Source: an uncultured Lachnospiraceae bacterium
Lineage (GTDB): Bacteria; Bacillota_A; Clostridia; Lachnospirales; Lachnospiraceae
DNA length: 21,984 nucleotides
NCBI GenBank assembly: GCA_902773195.1
Contig: CACYDL010000180.1
Span: forward strand, 1-21,984
Direction: 5' to 3'
Positions 9,070-15,108 of the stretch are shown here, piece by piece. Numbering within the stretch: the first letter of the stretch is position 1; each line of letters opens with the position of its first letter. The notes under the pieces were generated by a model that did no database searches, was not told where the DNA came from, and saw only the letters and a list, made by a program, of their open reading frames with translations. A program made the translations under genes and the position numbers.

Positions 9070-9093
9070 AATGAAGAGTATTTGTTTTACAAT
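9065..9093 (+). promoter_or_regulatory. Sigma-A promoter for the YheO-like regulator
   Basis: TTGAAA at 9065-9070 and TACAAT at 9088-9093 are separated by exactly 17 bases, close to the housekeeping consensus. Transcription would start near 9100, leaving a leader of about 37 bases before the ATG at 9137. The boxes overlap the opposing ssnA promoter. Confidence 0.7.
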
Positions 9094-9104
9094 TATTTTT
9101 ATTA

Positions 9105-9122
9105 TCAAAAATATTTTTTTGA
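9105..9122. promoter_or_regulatory. AT-rich inverted repeat, possible operator
   Basis: TCAAAAA (9105-9111) and TTTTTGA (9116-9122) are perfect inverted arms with a 4-bp spacer, placed just after the predicted start of the regulator transcript and before its ribosome binding site. It could be an autoregulatory operator. Such A/T runs also arise by chance in AT-rich gaps, so this is tentative. Confidence 0.3.
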
Positions 9123-9136
9123 GGAGGAGGCAGCGG

Positions 9137-9784
9137 ATGAAATCAGCAGAAATAGCTTATTATTCCCGCCTGATCAAGGGTCTCGCGGACCATTTCGGCA
9201 CCTCGACGGAAATTGTTCTCCATGACCTTCACTCAAAGGATCCCCGGCACTCCATCGTCGCCATTGAAAACGGCTACGTCACGGGCCGCAAGATCGGCGA
9301 CGGCCCCTCCCGCATCGTGCAGGAGGCCCTGAAGACCGACTCCGACCGGCTGGAGGACCGGCTCTCCTATCTGACAAAGACCGAGGACGGAAAGATCCTG
9401 AAGTCCAGCTCGATCTATATCCGGGACGAGAGCGGCAGCGCCATCGGGATCATAGGCATCAACACCGACATCACTCTCACCATGGCGATGGAGAAGCAGC
9501 TCCACGACTTCCACACGCCGGACATCCCGGACGAAGAGCCGGAGCCGATCACGACCAACGTCGCGGAGATTCTCGACGGCCTCATCGTCCAGAGCATCCA
9601 GCTCATCGGGAAGCCCGCCGCCCTGATGTCGAAGGACGAAAAAATCAAGGCGATCCGGTTCCTGAACGACAGCGGCGCCTTCCTGATCACCAAGTCCGGC
9701 CCGAAGGTCTGCACGGCCTTCGGCATCTCCAAATACACGCTCTACAGCTATCTGGACGAGGCCAAGGCGATGGGCGGCGCCTGA
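9137..9784 (+). CDS. YheO/DauR-family transcriptional regulator (PAS-like domain plus HTH)
   Basis: The ATG at 9137 (MKSAEIAYYSRLIKGLADHF) is preceded by GAGGAGGAGG, giving 215 residues; upstream ATGs at and near 9065 fall inside the promoter and lack a site. Residues ~8-120 match the YheO-like sensory domain: FGTSTEIVLHDL, then IENGYVTGRKIGD, and SSSIYIRDESGSAIGIIGIN. Residues ~150-212 form the C-terminal helix-turn-helix, with KIKAIRFLNDSGAFLITKSG and a recognition helix around FGISKYTLYSYLDEA. Members such as DauR sense small metabolites and control catabolic operons. Its divergent placement and shared promoter region with ssnA-ygfK-xdh suggest it controls purine catabolism; activator or repressor cannot be told. 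It ends convergently with mgtE at a two-way terminator. Confidence 0.88.
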   Translation: MKSAEIAYYSRLIKGLADHFGTSTEIVLHDLHSKDPRHSIVAIENGYVTGRKIGDGPSRIVQEALKTDSDRLEDRLSYLTKTEDGKILKSSSIYIRDESGSAIGIIGINTDITLTMAMEKQLHDFHTPDIPDEEPEPITTNVAEILDGLIVQSIQLIGKPAALMSKDEKIKAIRFLNDSGAFLITKSGPKVCTAFGISKYTLYSYLDEAKAMGGA

Positions 9785-9898
9785 CCGCCCGGGATCGGAG
9801 ACGGCCGTCCTTCTCTCCCGCCGCCGGGCGGATTCCGGACTATCACCGTTCTGGAAACGTGCGCCGCGGGCCGCTCCGCGCGAAGCCCCGCAAGCAGC

Positions 9899-9950
9899 AA
9901 AAACCGGCTTTTACGTCTTTTCGGATGAAAAGGCGCAAAAGCCGGTTTTT
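9899..9950. terminator. Bidirectional intrinsic terminator between regulator and mgtE
   Basis: AAAAACCGGCTTTT (9899-9912) and AAAAGCCGGTTTTT (9937-9950) are perfect 14-bp inverted arms. The loop holds a second stem, CTTTTC/GAAAAG around GGAT. Five A's on one side and five T's on the other provide a U-tract in both directions, which fits the convergent regulator and mgtE genes. The rest of 9785-10006 shows no gene. Confidence 0.9.
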
Positions 9951-10006
9951 CTGTGCCGTAAACGGACGCACGGTTCCGTGCCGGAGGATCTGACGGAGCA
10001 TCCTTC

Positions 10007-11500
10007 TCAGATGACGCCCGTCGTGATCTCCGCCGCGAACACGATCTCCGCGATGTGGAAATACAGGATCAGCGAGCAGGCGTCCACCACCGTCGTGATG
10101 AACGGCGTCGCCATAATCGCCGGATCGAGATGAACCAGCTTGGCCAGAAGCGGCAGCACCGCTCCGACGAGCTTTGCCATGACGATCGCGCCGAACAGGG
10201 CAATGCTGACGACCAGCGTGTAGCGGAGCGTCATCGGGTCCGGGGTCTTGGTGAGCACGCCGTACATCAGGTAGATGCGGAGGCCGTTGACCACCCCGAG
10301 AATCGCTCCGACGATCAGCGACACCCTGAGCTCCTTCCAGAGCACCTTGCCGAAATCTCTCACCGTCACCTCGCCCAGGGCAAGGCCGCGGACCATCAGG
10401 GTACAGACCTGGTTGCCGCAGTTTCCGGGCGTGTCCATCAGCATCGGCATGAACGAAACCAGGAGCGGTATCGCGTTGAACGCCGCCTCGTAGTGGGAGG
10501 TCACCATTCCCGTGAAGGTCGCCGAGAGCATGAGGATCAGCAGCCAGGGAATTCTCTGCCTGGCGTGATGCCAGACCGTCGTCCCGAAGTAGCTGGCCGC
10601 CTGGTCCTCGGGAATGATGGCCGCCATCTTCTGCATATCCTCGGTGGACTCGTCCGTCAGGACGTCGACGGCGTCGTCGATGGTGACGATACCGACCAGC
10701 ATCCCCTCGTCGTCCACGACGGGCATGGCGTTGAAGTCATATTTCTGCAGCTGACGCGCCACGTACTCCTGGTCGTCCGTCACCTTCACGGTGACGAGAT
10801 TGGAGTCCATGAGCTCGGAGATGGGGACGTCCGTGTCGCTGAGCAGCAGGTCCTTGGCGGAGACCACCCCGAGAAGGGCGTTGTGCTCGACAACGTAGCC
10901 CGTGTAGACGGTCTCGGCGTCAGGCCCCTGCTTTCGGATCTCCTGAAGGGCGTCGCTCACCTTCATGTCCTTCCGGAACCGGATATACTCCGGCGTCATG
11001 ATGCTGCCCGCGCTGTACTCAGGATAATGCAGCAGCTTGTTCAGGCTCTCCCGCGTCTTCCTGCTGGATTTCGAGAGCACTCTCTTGACGACGCTGGCCG
11101 GCATATCCTCCAGCATGTCCGCCGCGTCGTCCAGGCTGATTTCCTCCAGCGTGTTGACGATTTCCGCGTCGGAGAAGCCCTCCACCAGCTCCGCCCTCGC
11201 CCAGTCGGCCATATAAGTGAAGGCCTCGGTGGCCGTGTCCTTGCGCAGGAGACGGAACACCACCAGACGGTTGTTCTCGTCCAGCTCCTCCAGCACCGAC
11301 GCGAGATCCGCCGGGTGCATCTCCGAGGTCTCGTCGCGCAGCTCCTTATACTGTTTCTTCATCAGAAAGGAAAGCAGATGCGCCTTCAGCTTTCTGGTTC
11401 TCTCGTGATCGTCCACGTCATGCTCGTGGCTCGTGGCCTCGTCCACCTCATAGCGGATCTCTTCTTCCTGCCTCAGCTCTTCCTTGTCCCTGACGTCCAT
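10007..11500 (-). CDS. mgtE: MgtE-family magnesium transporter
   Basis: The 497-residue protein starts at the ATG at 11500 (MDVRDKEELRQEEE), with AAGGAGG ten bases upstream; an in-frame ATG 28 codons earlier has no such site. Order of parts: a charged N-terminal tail, the MgtE N domain of helical repeats (MHPADLASVLEELDENNRLV; LEEISLDDAADMLEDMP), two CBS domains at ~195-330 (VVSAKDLLLSD; MPVVDDEGMLVGIVTIDDAV), and a C-terminal part with about five membrane helices. DTPGNCGNQ near residue 354 matches the conserved pore-region signature of the family. MgtE is a homodimeric Mg2+ channel in the cytoplasmic membrane, gated by Mg2+ bound to its cytosolic domains. The N-terminal tail of about 45 acidic and basic residues is longer than in many homologues. 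The gene stands alone, with its own promoter and a long leader. Confidence 0.95.
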   Translation of the reverse strand: MDVRDKEELRQEEEIRYEVDEATSHEHDVDDHERTRKLKAHLLSFLMKKQYKELRDETSEMHPADLASVLEELDENNRLVVFRLLRKDTATEAFTYMADWARAELVEGFSDAEIVNTLEEISLDDAADMLEDMPASVVKRVLSKSSRKTRESLNKLLHYPEYSAGSIMTPEYIRFRKDMKVSDALQEIRKQGPDAETVYTGYVVEHNALLGVVSAKDLLLSDTDVPISELMDSNLVTVKVTDDQEYVARQLQKYDFNAMPVVDDEGMLVGIVTIDDAVDVLTDESTEDMQKMAAIIPEDQAASYFGTTVWHHARQRIPWLLILMLSATFTGMVTSHYEAAFNAIPLLVSFMPMLMDTPGNCGNQVCTLMVRGLALGEVTVRDFGKVLWKELRVSLIVGAILGVVNGLRIYLMYGVLTKTPDPMTLRYTLVVSIALFGAIVMAKLVGAVLPLLAKLVHLDPAIMATPFITTVVDACSLILYFHIAEIVFAAEITTGVI

Positions 11501-11821
11501 CGGTCTGAACCCTCCTTTTCTCAAAGTCCCGAAAAATCGGCACAATAAAAACACGTCTTCCCGTGATCGACGAATCAGCCGCACAGCCGGAAGCCGTGTT
11601 TCGGAAATTCAGAGCAGGCCGCCCGGACGGAGACGAGTCCTCCCGGGGCGGGCGTCAGCGGCCTTTTCCCCTCAGAAGAGGGCGGAAACAGCCGGCCGCT
11701 CCTGCCGGAGCAGCGCAGAGAGTTTTCCGGACAACAGTCCCGGATTTGCAGCTTTCACACATCGTCGATAGTGATCGGTATCCATACCTGTTGTCCACCC
11801 CTCTTTCCCGCTTAAGTAAGC
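11501..11821 (-). promoter_or_regulatory. Long structured 5' leader of mgtE, possible cis-regulatory RNA
   Basis: From the predicted start near 11821 to the mgtE ATG is about 320 nt. In the minus-strand RNA, GGACAACAG (11796-11788) pairs perfectly with CTGTTGTCC (11737-11729), enclosing smaller hairpins such as GGTA-TGGA-TACC and CGAT-CACT-ATCG. Further down are CCCTC-TTCT-GAGGG near 11670-11682, a long GC-rich stem with CGCCCG and CGGGCG arms near 11605-11655, and CACG-n6-CGTG followed by TTTTTATT near 11545-11570. I did not recognise the conserved M-box (ykoK) magnesium riboswitch core. Structure and control function are inferred by eye; the length, promoter and pairing segments are read directly. 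Confidence 0.5.
11672..11785 (-). CDS. Putative 37-residue leader ORF upstream of mgtE
   Basis: An ATG at 11785 opens a 37-codon frame (starting MDTDHYRRCVKAANPG, ending in SALF) that closes with TGA inside a hairpin loop at about 11672. AGGGGTGG lies nine bases before the ATG, an acceptable ribosome binding site. The start region sits inside the GGACAACAG/CTGTTGTCC pairing, so translation and folding would compete. Acidic residues at 2 and 4 and a cluster of Arg recall leader peptides of magnesium genes, such as MgtL, that couple ribosome stalling or drop-off to expression. That parallel is weak and inferred. I do not recognise the peptide; it may simply be chance reading frame in a leader. 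Confidence 0.4.
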   Translation of the reverse strand: MDTDHYRRCVKAANPGLLSGKLSALLRQERPAVSALF

Positions 11822-11827
11822 GTCTTT

Positions 11828-11857
11828 ATTATAATCCCCCCGCCTGACGAGGGTCAA
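11828..11857 (-). promoter_or_regulatory. Strong sigma-A promoter for mgtE leader
   Basis: On the minus strand TTGACC (11857-11852) and a perfect TATAAT (11833-11828) are separated by 18 bases. Transcription would begin near 11821, far upstream of the mgtE start at 11500. It is among the best promoter matches in the window. Confidence 0.8.
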
Positions 11858-11864
11858 CTGTTTT

Positions 11865-11904
11865 GTCCCGTTTCCGGACCCGGCGCGCGCACCGGATCCG
11901 GGAC
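11865..11904 (-). terminator. GC-rich hairpin after the MBL-fold gene
   Basis: In the minus-strand RNA, GTCCC...GGGAC form an outer stem and GGATCCGG/CCGGGTCC an inner one with a G-U pair. The pair would be a C-A mismatch on the other strand, which suggests the structure works in minus-strand transcripts. It is followed by AAAACAG and not by a U-tract, so it is at best a weak or factor-assisted terminator. It lies between the MBL gene stop and the mgtE promoter. Confidence 0.35.
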
Positions 11905-11910
11905 ATACCG

Positions 11911-12795
11911 CTATTTCAGGATAATCCGGTTCGGGGCGTCGTCCAGCCGGAGAATCTCCGTCCCCTTTTCCTCAAAATAGTTCCTCAGAAGATATCCGTC
12001 GTACCGGCTCTCCTCGTCGTCGATGATCTGGGAGGGAGAATCCATAAACGCGGTCTTCGCCTCCACCAGGTCGTAGAAATCCGTCGTGAGCCCCCAGTTC
12101 CCGTGGTGGGCGCACTGCACATAGTCCGCCTTCAGCTGTTCCGCGTGATCCGGGATGATGTACGGCTCCATCTCCGACTGGACGTCCGCGCAGAACAGCA
12201 TGCTCTCCTTGCGGCCCTTCGCCCTGAACATCAGGGAGCCGTCATTGCAGAGGTGATCGGGCAGGGCGTCGACCCTCTCGTCCCAGGAATGCAGCACCTC
12301 GCACTGAAGACCGATCAGGTCAAAGGTGTCGTTTTCCCTGAGATAGGTGACGTTGTCCGCGTCCTTCGTCAGAATATAGAACGTCTCATAGGCGTCGATC
12401 ACATCGTAGGCCCGGGCGGTCTCCTGGTACCGCTCCCGGTTGACGGGGACGGTCAGGATCCGGTCCACGACGACCGAGCCGTCCACATTGGCCGCCATGA
12501 TCGCGTTGAACGCGCCGGTGTGGTCCGGGTGAGGATGCGTGATGATCCAGGCGTCGACATGGCCGTTGTGGCTCGCGATCACCTCCCGGAGAGCGTCCGC
12601 GTCGTAATCCCAGCCGCCGTCGATGATCGCGAGCTGTCCCCGCGGGTTCTCGACGGTGTAGCACATCATCTGGTTTGCGCCGCTGCTCCCGTACTGGGTC
12701 ACGGTCCAGGGATGGTTTCTGTGCTTCAGGACATAAAAAGAGCCTCCCGCCGCGAGTACCGCGGCGAGGATCAGAGGCAGAATCAGCTTTTTCAT
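11911..12795 (-). CDS. Membrane-anchored metallo-beta-lactamase-fold hydrolase (ComEC C-terminal-like)
   Basis: The protein has 294 residues from an ATG at 12795 preceded by AAGGGGG. Residues 2-22 are one hydrophobic helix after two lysines, an uncleaved anchor or signal peptide, so the enzyme probably faces outside the membrane. The metal site is visible: H87, H89, D91 and H92 in THPHPDHTG, an Asp in LFCADVQ, and a late His in CAHHGNWG. The layout (IIDGGWDYDADALREVI, then HxHxDH, then HHG) resembles the stand-alone relatives of the ComEC/Rec2 C-terminal domain, some of which act on nucleic acids or nucleotides. The substrate is unknown. It lies 49 bp after the aldolase gene and is probably the last gene of that operon, though a GC-rich stretch in the gap could partly terminate transcription. 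Confidence 0.82.
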   Translation of the reverse strand: MKKLILPLILAAVLAAGGSFYVLKHRNHPWTVTQYGSSGANQMMCYTVENPRGQLAIIDGGWDYDADALREVIASHNGHVDAWIITHPHPDHTGAFNAIMAANVDGSVVVDRILTVPVNRERYQETARAYDVIDAYETFYILTKDADNVTYLRENDTFDLIGLQCEVLHSWDERVDALPDHLCNDGSLMFRAKGRKESMLFCADVQSEMEPYIIPDHAEQLKADYVQCAHHGNWGLTTDFYDLVEAKTAFMDSPSQIIDDEESRYDGYLLRNYFEEKGTEILRLDDAPNRIILK

Positions 12796-12844
12796 GCGGG
12801 GTCCCCCTTTTTGCTCTCCCGGCCCTCCCGGGCCCGCGGGGCTC

Positions 12845-13513
12845 TCACGCCTTCGGGAATTTGATCTCGGAGGGATAGGCCCAGCCCTGGAGCTCCTCCG
12901 CGGGAAGAAGTTCCGGCTCCTTCCAGCCGTTGCAGGAGAGGATGTGATGATACATCTCCGCCAGCTCCTCCACGTAGCAGGCCGTGAGATAGGCTCCCTC
13001 GATGTCCTTCTCGCTGCAGGCGATGGCGCCGTGGGCCTGCATCAGGGCGGCGTTGCTGTCCTTCAGGGTCTCCGAGACGTTGTCCGCCAGCGCCTTGGTT
13101 CCGGGGCGGCCGTAGGGAGCCACCGGCACCGTGTCGTCCTTGCAGCCGAGATACATCGACTCATAGACGTAGGGCGGAATCGGCTTGTTGAGAACCGCGA
13201 AAACCGTCGCGTACTTGGAGTGGGTGTGGGCCACCGCGCGGACCGCGGGGCGCAGACGGTAGGTCGCCAGGTGCACGAGCACCTCGCTGCTGGGCTTCGT
13301 CCCCGTCAGATTCTCGATGACGTTGGCGTCCATGTCCATCACGACCATGTCGTCGACCTTCAGTACGTCGCGGTCGATGCCGGACGGCGTGACGACCACG
13401 TAGCCCGTCTCCGGATCGTACTGGGAGAAGTTGCCGGACTTGTGCTTGCAAAGTCCCTCGTGCTGAGCCTGCCTTGCCACTTCAAGAACCCTTTTTTTGA
13501 TGTCTTCCAGCAT
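12845..13513 (-). CDS. Class II aldolase/epimerase (FucA/AraD family)
   Basis: This 222-residue protein has the zinc aldolase signature of L-fuculose-1-phosphate aldolase and L-ribulose-5-phosphate 4-epimerase. KSGNFS (25-30) and TPSG (42-45) are the phosphate-binding loops, E77 in KPSSE is the catalytic acid/base, and H96, H98 (AHTHSKYATVFAV) and H161 (QAHGAIA) are the zinc ligands. These enzymes usually split a ketose 1-phosphate into dihydroxyacetone phosphate and an aldehyde. The start follows AAAGGTAG by about nine bases. It is downstream of an FGGY kinase in the same direction, so the kinase product is its likely substrate. Although a fucosidase lies in the window, it is over 11 kb away and no fucose isomerase is present, so I do not name this fucA. 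Confidence 0.88.
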   Translation of the reverse strand: MLEDIKKRVLEVARQAQHEGLCKHKSGNFSQYDPETGYVVVTPSGIDRDVLKVDDMVVMDMDANVIENLTGTKPSSEVLVHLATYRLRPAVRAVAHTHSKYATVFAVLNKPIPPYVYESMYLGCKDDTVPVAPYGRPGTKALADNVSETLKDSNAALMQAHGAIACSEKDIEGAYLTACYVEELAEMYHHILSCNGWKEPELLPAEELQGWAYPSEIKFPKA

Positions 13514-13535
13514 GTCTTTTCTACCTTTCTTTCGT

Positions 13536-13577
13536 GTGATTATTGGTTTGTGTTTACTGGTTTGTGATTATTGGTTC
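13536..13577. repeat. Three tandem 14-bp repeats between kinase and aldolase genes
   Basis: GTGATTATTGGTTT, GTGTTTACTGGTTT and GTGATTATTGGTTC follow each other without a gap; the outer two differ only in the last base. The array is AT-rich in a GC-rich region, overlaps the kinase stop codon and lies directly upstream of the aldolase ribosome binding site. Confidence 0.8.
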
Positions 13578-15084
13578 ATCTTTCCACGGATTTCAGTGCC
13601 GTGAACTGCTTTCTCAGCGCCTGGTAGGATTCCAGGTAGATCTGATAGAGCTCCTCGTATTTCCCGATCCAGGAGGGCTCCGGCTCGACGCTGTACCGGA
13701 TCCTCATGCAGGCCTTCGAGGCCTCCTGCGGAGAGGCGTACTCTCCCATGAAGGCGGCGTTCATGTAGGCGAGGCCTACCGGCGCGCCGAGGTTCACCTC
13801 CGGGATCTGTATCTCCTTCTGAATGACGGACGCCTTGATCTTCAGCCAGATGTTGCTCTTGCTGCATCCCCCGCAGCAGACCAGGCTGTCGAAGGAGATG
13901 CCCGTACTGGCGACCTGGTCCAGATTGTCCCTCAGCGCGAAGCAGCCGCCCTCCATGACCGCCCGCGCCATCTGCGACAGCCTCGTGTGGGAGTTGAGAC
14001 CGATGAAGGTGCCCCGGGCGTCGGCGTCCCAGATGGGCGAGCGTTCTCCCGTTAGATAGGGAAGAAACACCAGGCCGGCGGGTCCCTTCGTCTCTGACTC
14101 GATCAGGCGGTTGATCCGGTCGTAGGCGTCCCTTTCCGGCGTCTCGCCGCCCATGAACGCGTCCCGGAACCATTTCAGGGAGCCGCCGATGGAATTCATG
14201 GCGCCGAACAGGACCGTGTCGTCTCTCCCGCAGCCCCTGAGGAAGGAGAGCCCCCGCGAGGTGACGAGCCGGTCGAAGCCGATGATCACGACGGAGCTGG
14301 TCCCGGTGATCTCGGCGACCTTGCCGCCTCCCGTCACGCCGACCTCCAGGGCGGCCGCCGTGGCGTCGACCGCGCCGCCCAGCACCACGGTGGAGGTGGA
14401 CAGTCCGGTCTCCTCCGCGGCCTTCTGCGTCACGCAGCCGATGGGCTCGCAGCAGCCCACGATCTCCGGCATCAGCGAGCGGTCCACGCCCGCCGCCCGG
14501 AGGATCTCGTCGCTCCAGTCATTGGTGCGGTAATCGCACAGCTCGGTGAGCGAGGCGTGGGATTCATCGATGGTGAAGGTTCCCGTGAGCTTCGTGTTGA
14601 TGAAGCCGTTCACCTGCACGAGCTTGTGACACCGGGCCATGACCACCGGTTCGTTCTCCAGAAGCCACATCAGCTCCGGCAGCATGAAGTAGGTATCCAG
14701 CCGGTTTCCCGTGATCTCGAAAATGCGGTCCGTTCCCGGATCCTCCGCCAGCTTTTTCATCTGGGCGGCGCTTCTGCGGTCCATCCAGATCAGGGCGTTG
14801 TGCAGAGGATTGCCGGCTTTGTTCAGCGGCAGGGCGCAGGGCGCCTGGCTGCTGACGGAGATTACTTTGATGTCCGCCGGATTGACCCGGCTCTTTTCCA
14901 GCAGTGTGCGGATGCAGTACACGGTGCCGTTCCACCAGTCCAGCGGATCCTGTTCCGCCCAGGAGTGGTGGAGGCTGATCGTGCGGTATTCCCGGGAAGC
15001 CTCGGCCGCAACGGCCGGTCCCTCCCCGAACAGTATGCCTTTTACGGTAGTCGTGCCGATATCGATGCCGATGGAGTAGTTCAT
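13576..15084 (-). CDS. FGGY-family carbohydrate kinase
   Basis: This 502-residue protein has the two-domain FGGY layout of xylulokinase, gluconokinase and similar enzymes. GIDIGTTTVKG at the N-terminus is the first phosphate loop; SSQAPCALPLNKAGNPLHNALIWMD carries the family's substrate-side motif. GGAVDATAAALEVG near residue 239 places the catalytic Asp, and ITGTSSVVIIG, GERSPIWDADARGTFIGL and VCCGGCSKSNIWLKIKA are the later nucleotide-binding and FGGY signature regions. It transfers the ATP gamma-phosphate to a sugar, ketose or sugar-alcohol hydroxyl. AAGGGAGG lies before the ATG, 24 bp after the dehydrogenase stop, so the two are clearly in one operon. The substrate cannot be named from motifs alone: xylulose-, gluconate- and autoinducer-2-type kinases all belong here. 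Confidence 0.92.
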   Translation of the reverse strand: MNYSIGIDIGTTTVKGILFGEGPAVAAEASREYRTISLHHSWAEQDPLDWWNGTVYCIRTLLEKSRVNPADIKVISVSSQAPCALPLNKAGNPLHNALIWMDRRSAAQMKKLAEDPGTDRIFEITGNRLDTYFMLPELMWLLENEPVVMARCHKLVQVNGFINTKLTGTFTIDESHASLTELCDYRTNDWSDEILRAAGVDRSLMPEIVGCCEPIGCVTQKAAEETGLSTSTVVLGGAVDATAAALEVGVTGGGKVAEITGTSSVVIIGFDRLVTSRGLSFLRGCGRDDTVLFGAMNSIGGSLKWFRDAFMGGETPERDAYDRINRLIESETKGPAGLVFLPYLTGERSPIWDADARGTFIGLNSHTRLSQMARAVMEGGCFALRDNLDQVASTGISFDSLVCCGGCSKSNIWLKIKASVIQKEIQIPEVNLGAPVGLAYMNAAFMGEYASPQEASKACMRIRYSVEPEPSWIGKYEELYQIYLESYQALRKQFTALKSVER

Positions 15085-15108
15085 TCCGCACCTCCCTTGC
15101 GACGCCGG

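Noticed and set aside
9021..9136. A purine riboswitch before ssnA
   Set aside because: The gap before ssnA is short and AT-rich, with no three-way-junction core or paired loops recognisable as the purine aptamer; the leader after the predicted start is only about 15 bases.
9841..9950. A CRISPR-like or mobile-element repeat, suggested by repeated CCGGC and A/T runs
   Set aside because: The pattern is a single perfect hairpin with U-tracts in both directions between convergent genes, which is explained fully by a terminator.
1..13513. A fucose catabolism locus, suggested by a GH29 fucosidase and a FucA-type aldolase in one window
   Set aside because: The two genes are more than 11 kb apart in separate transcription units, and there is no fucose isomerase, mutarotase or fucose transporter.
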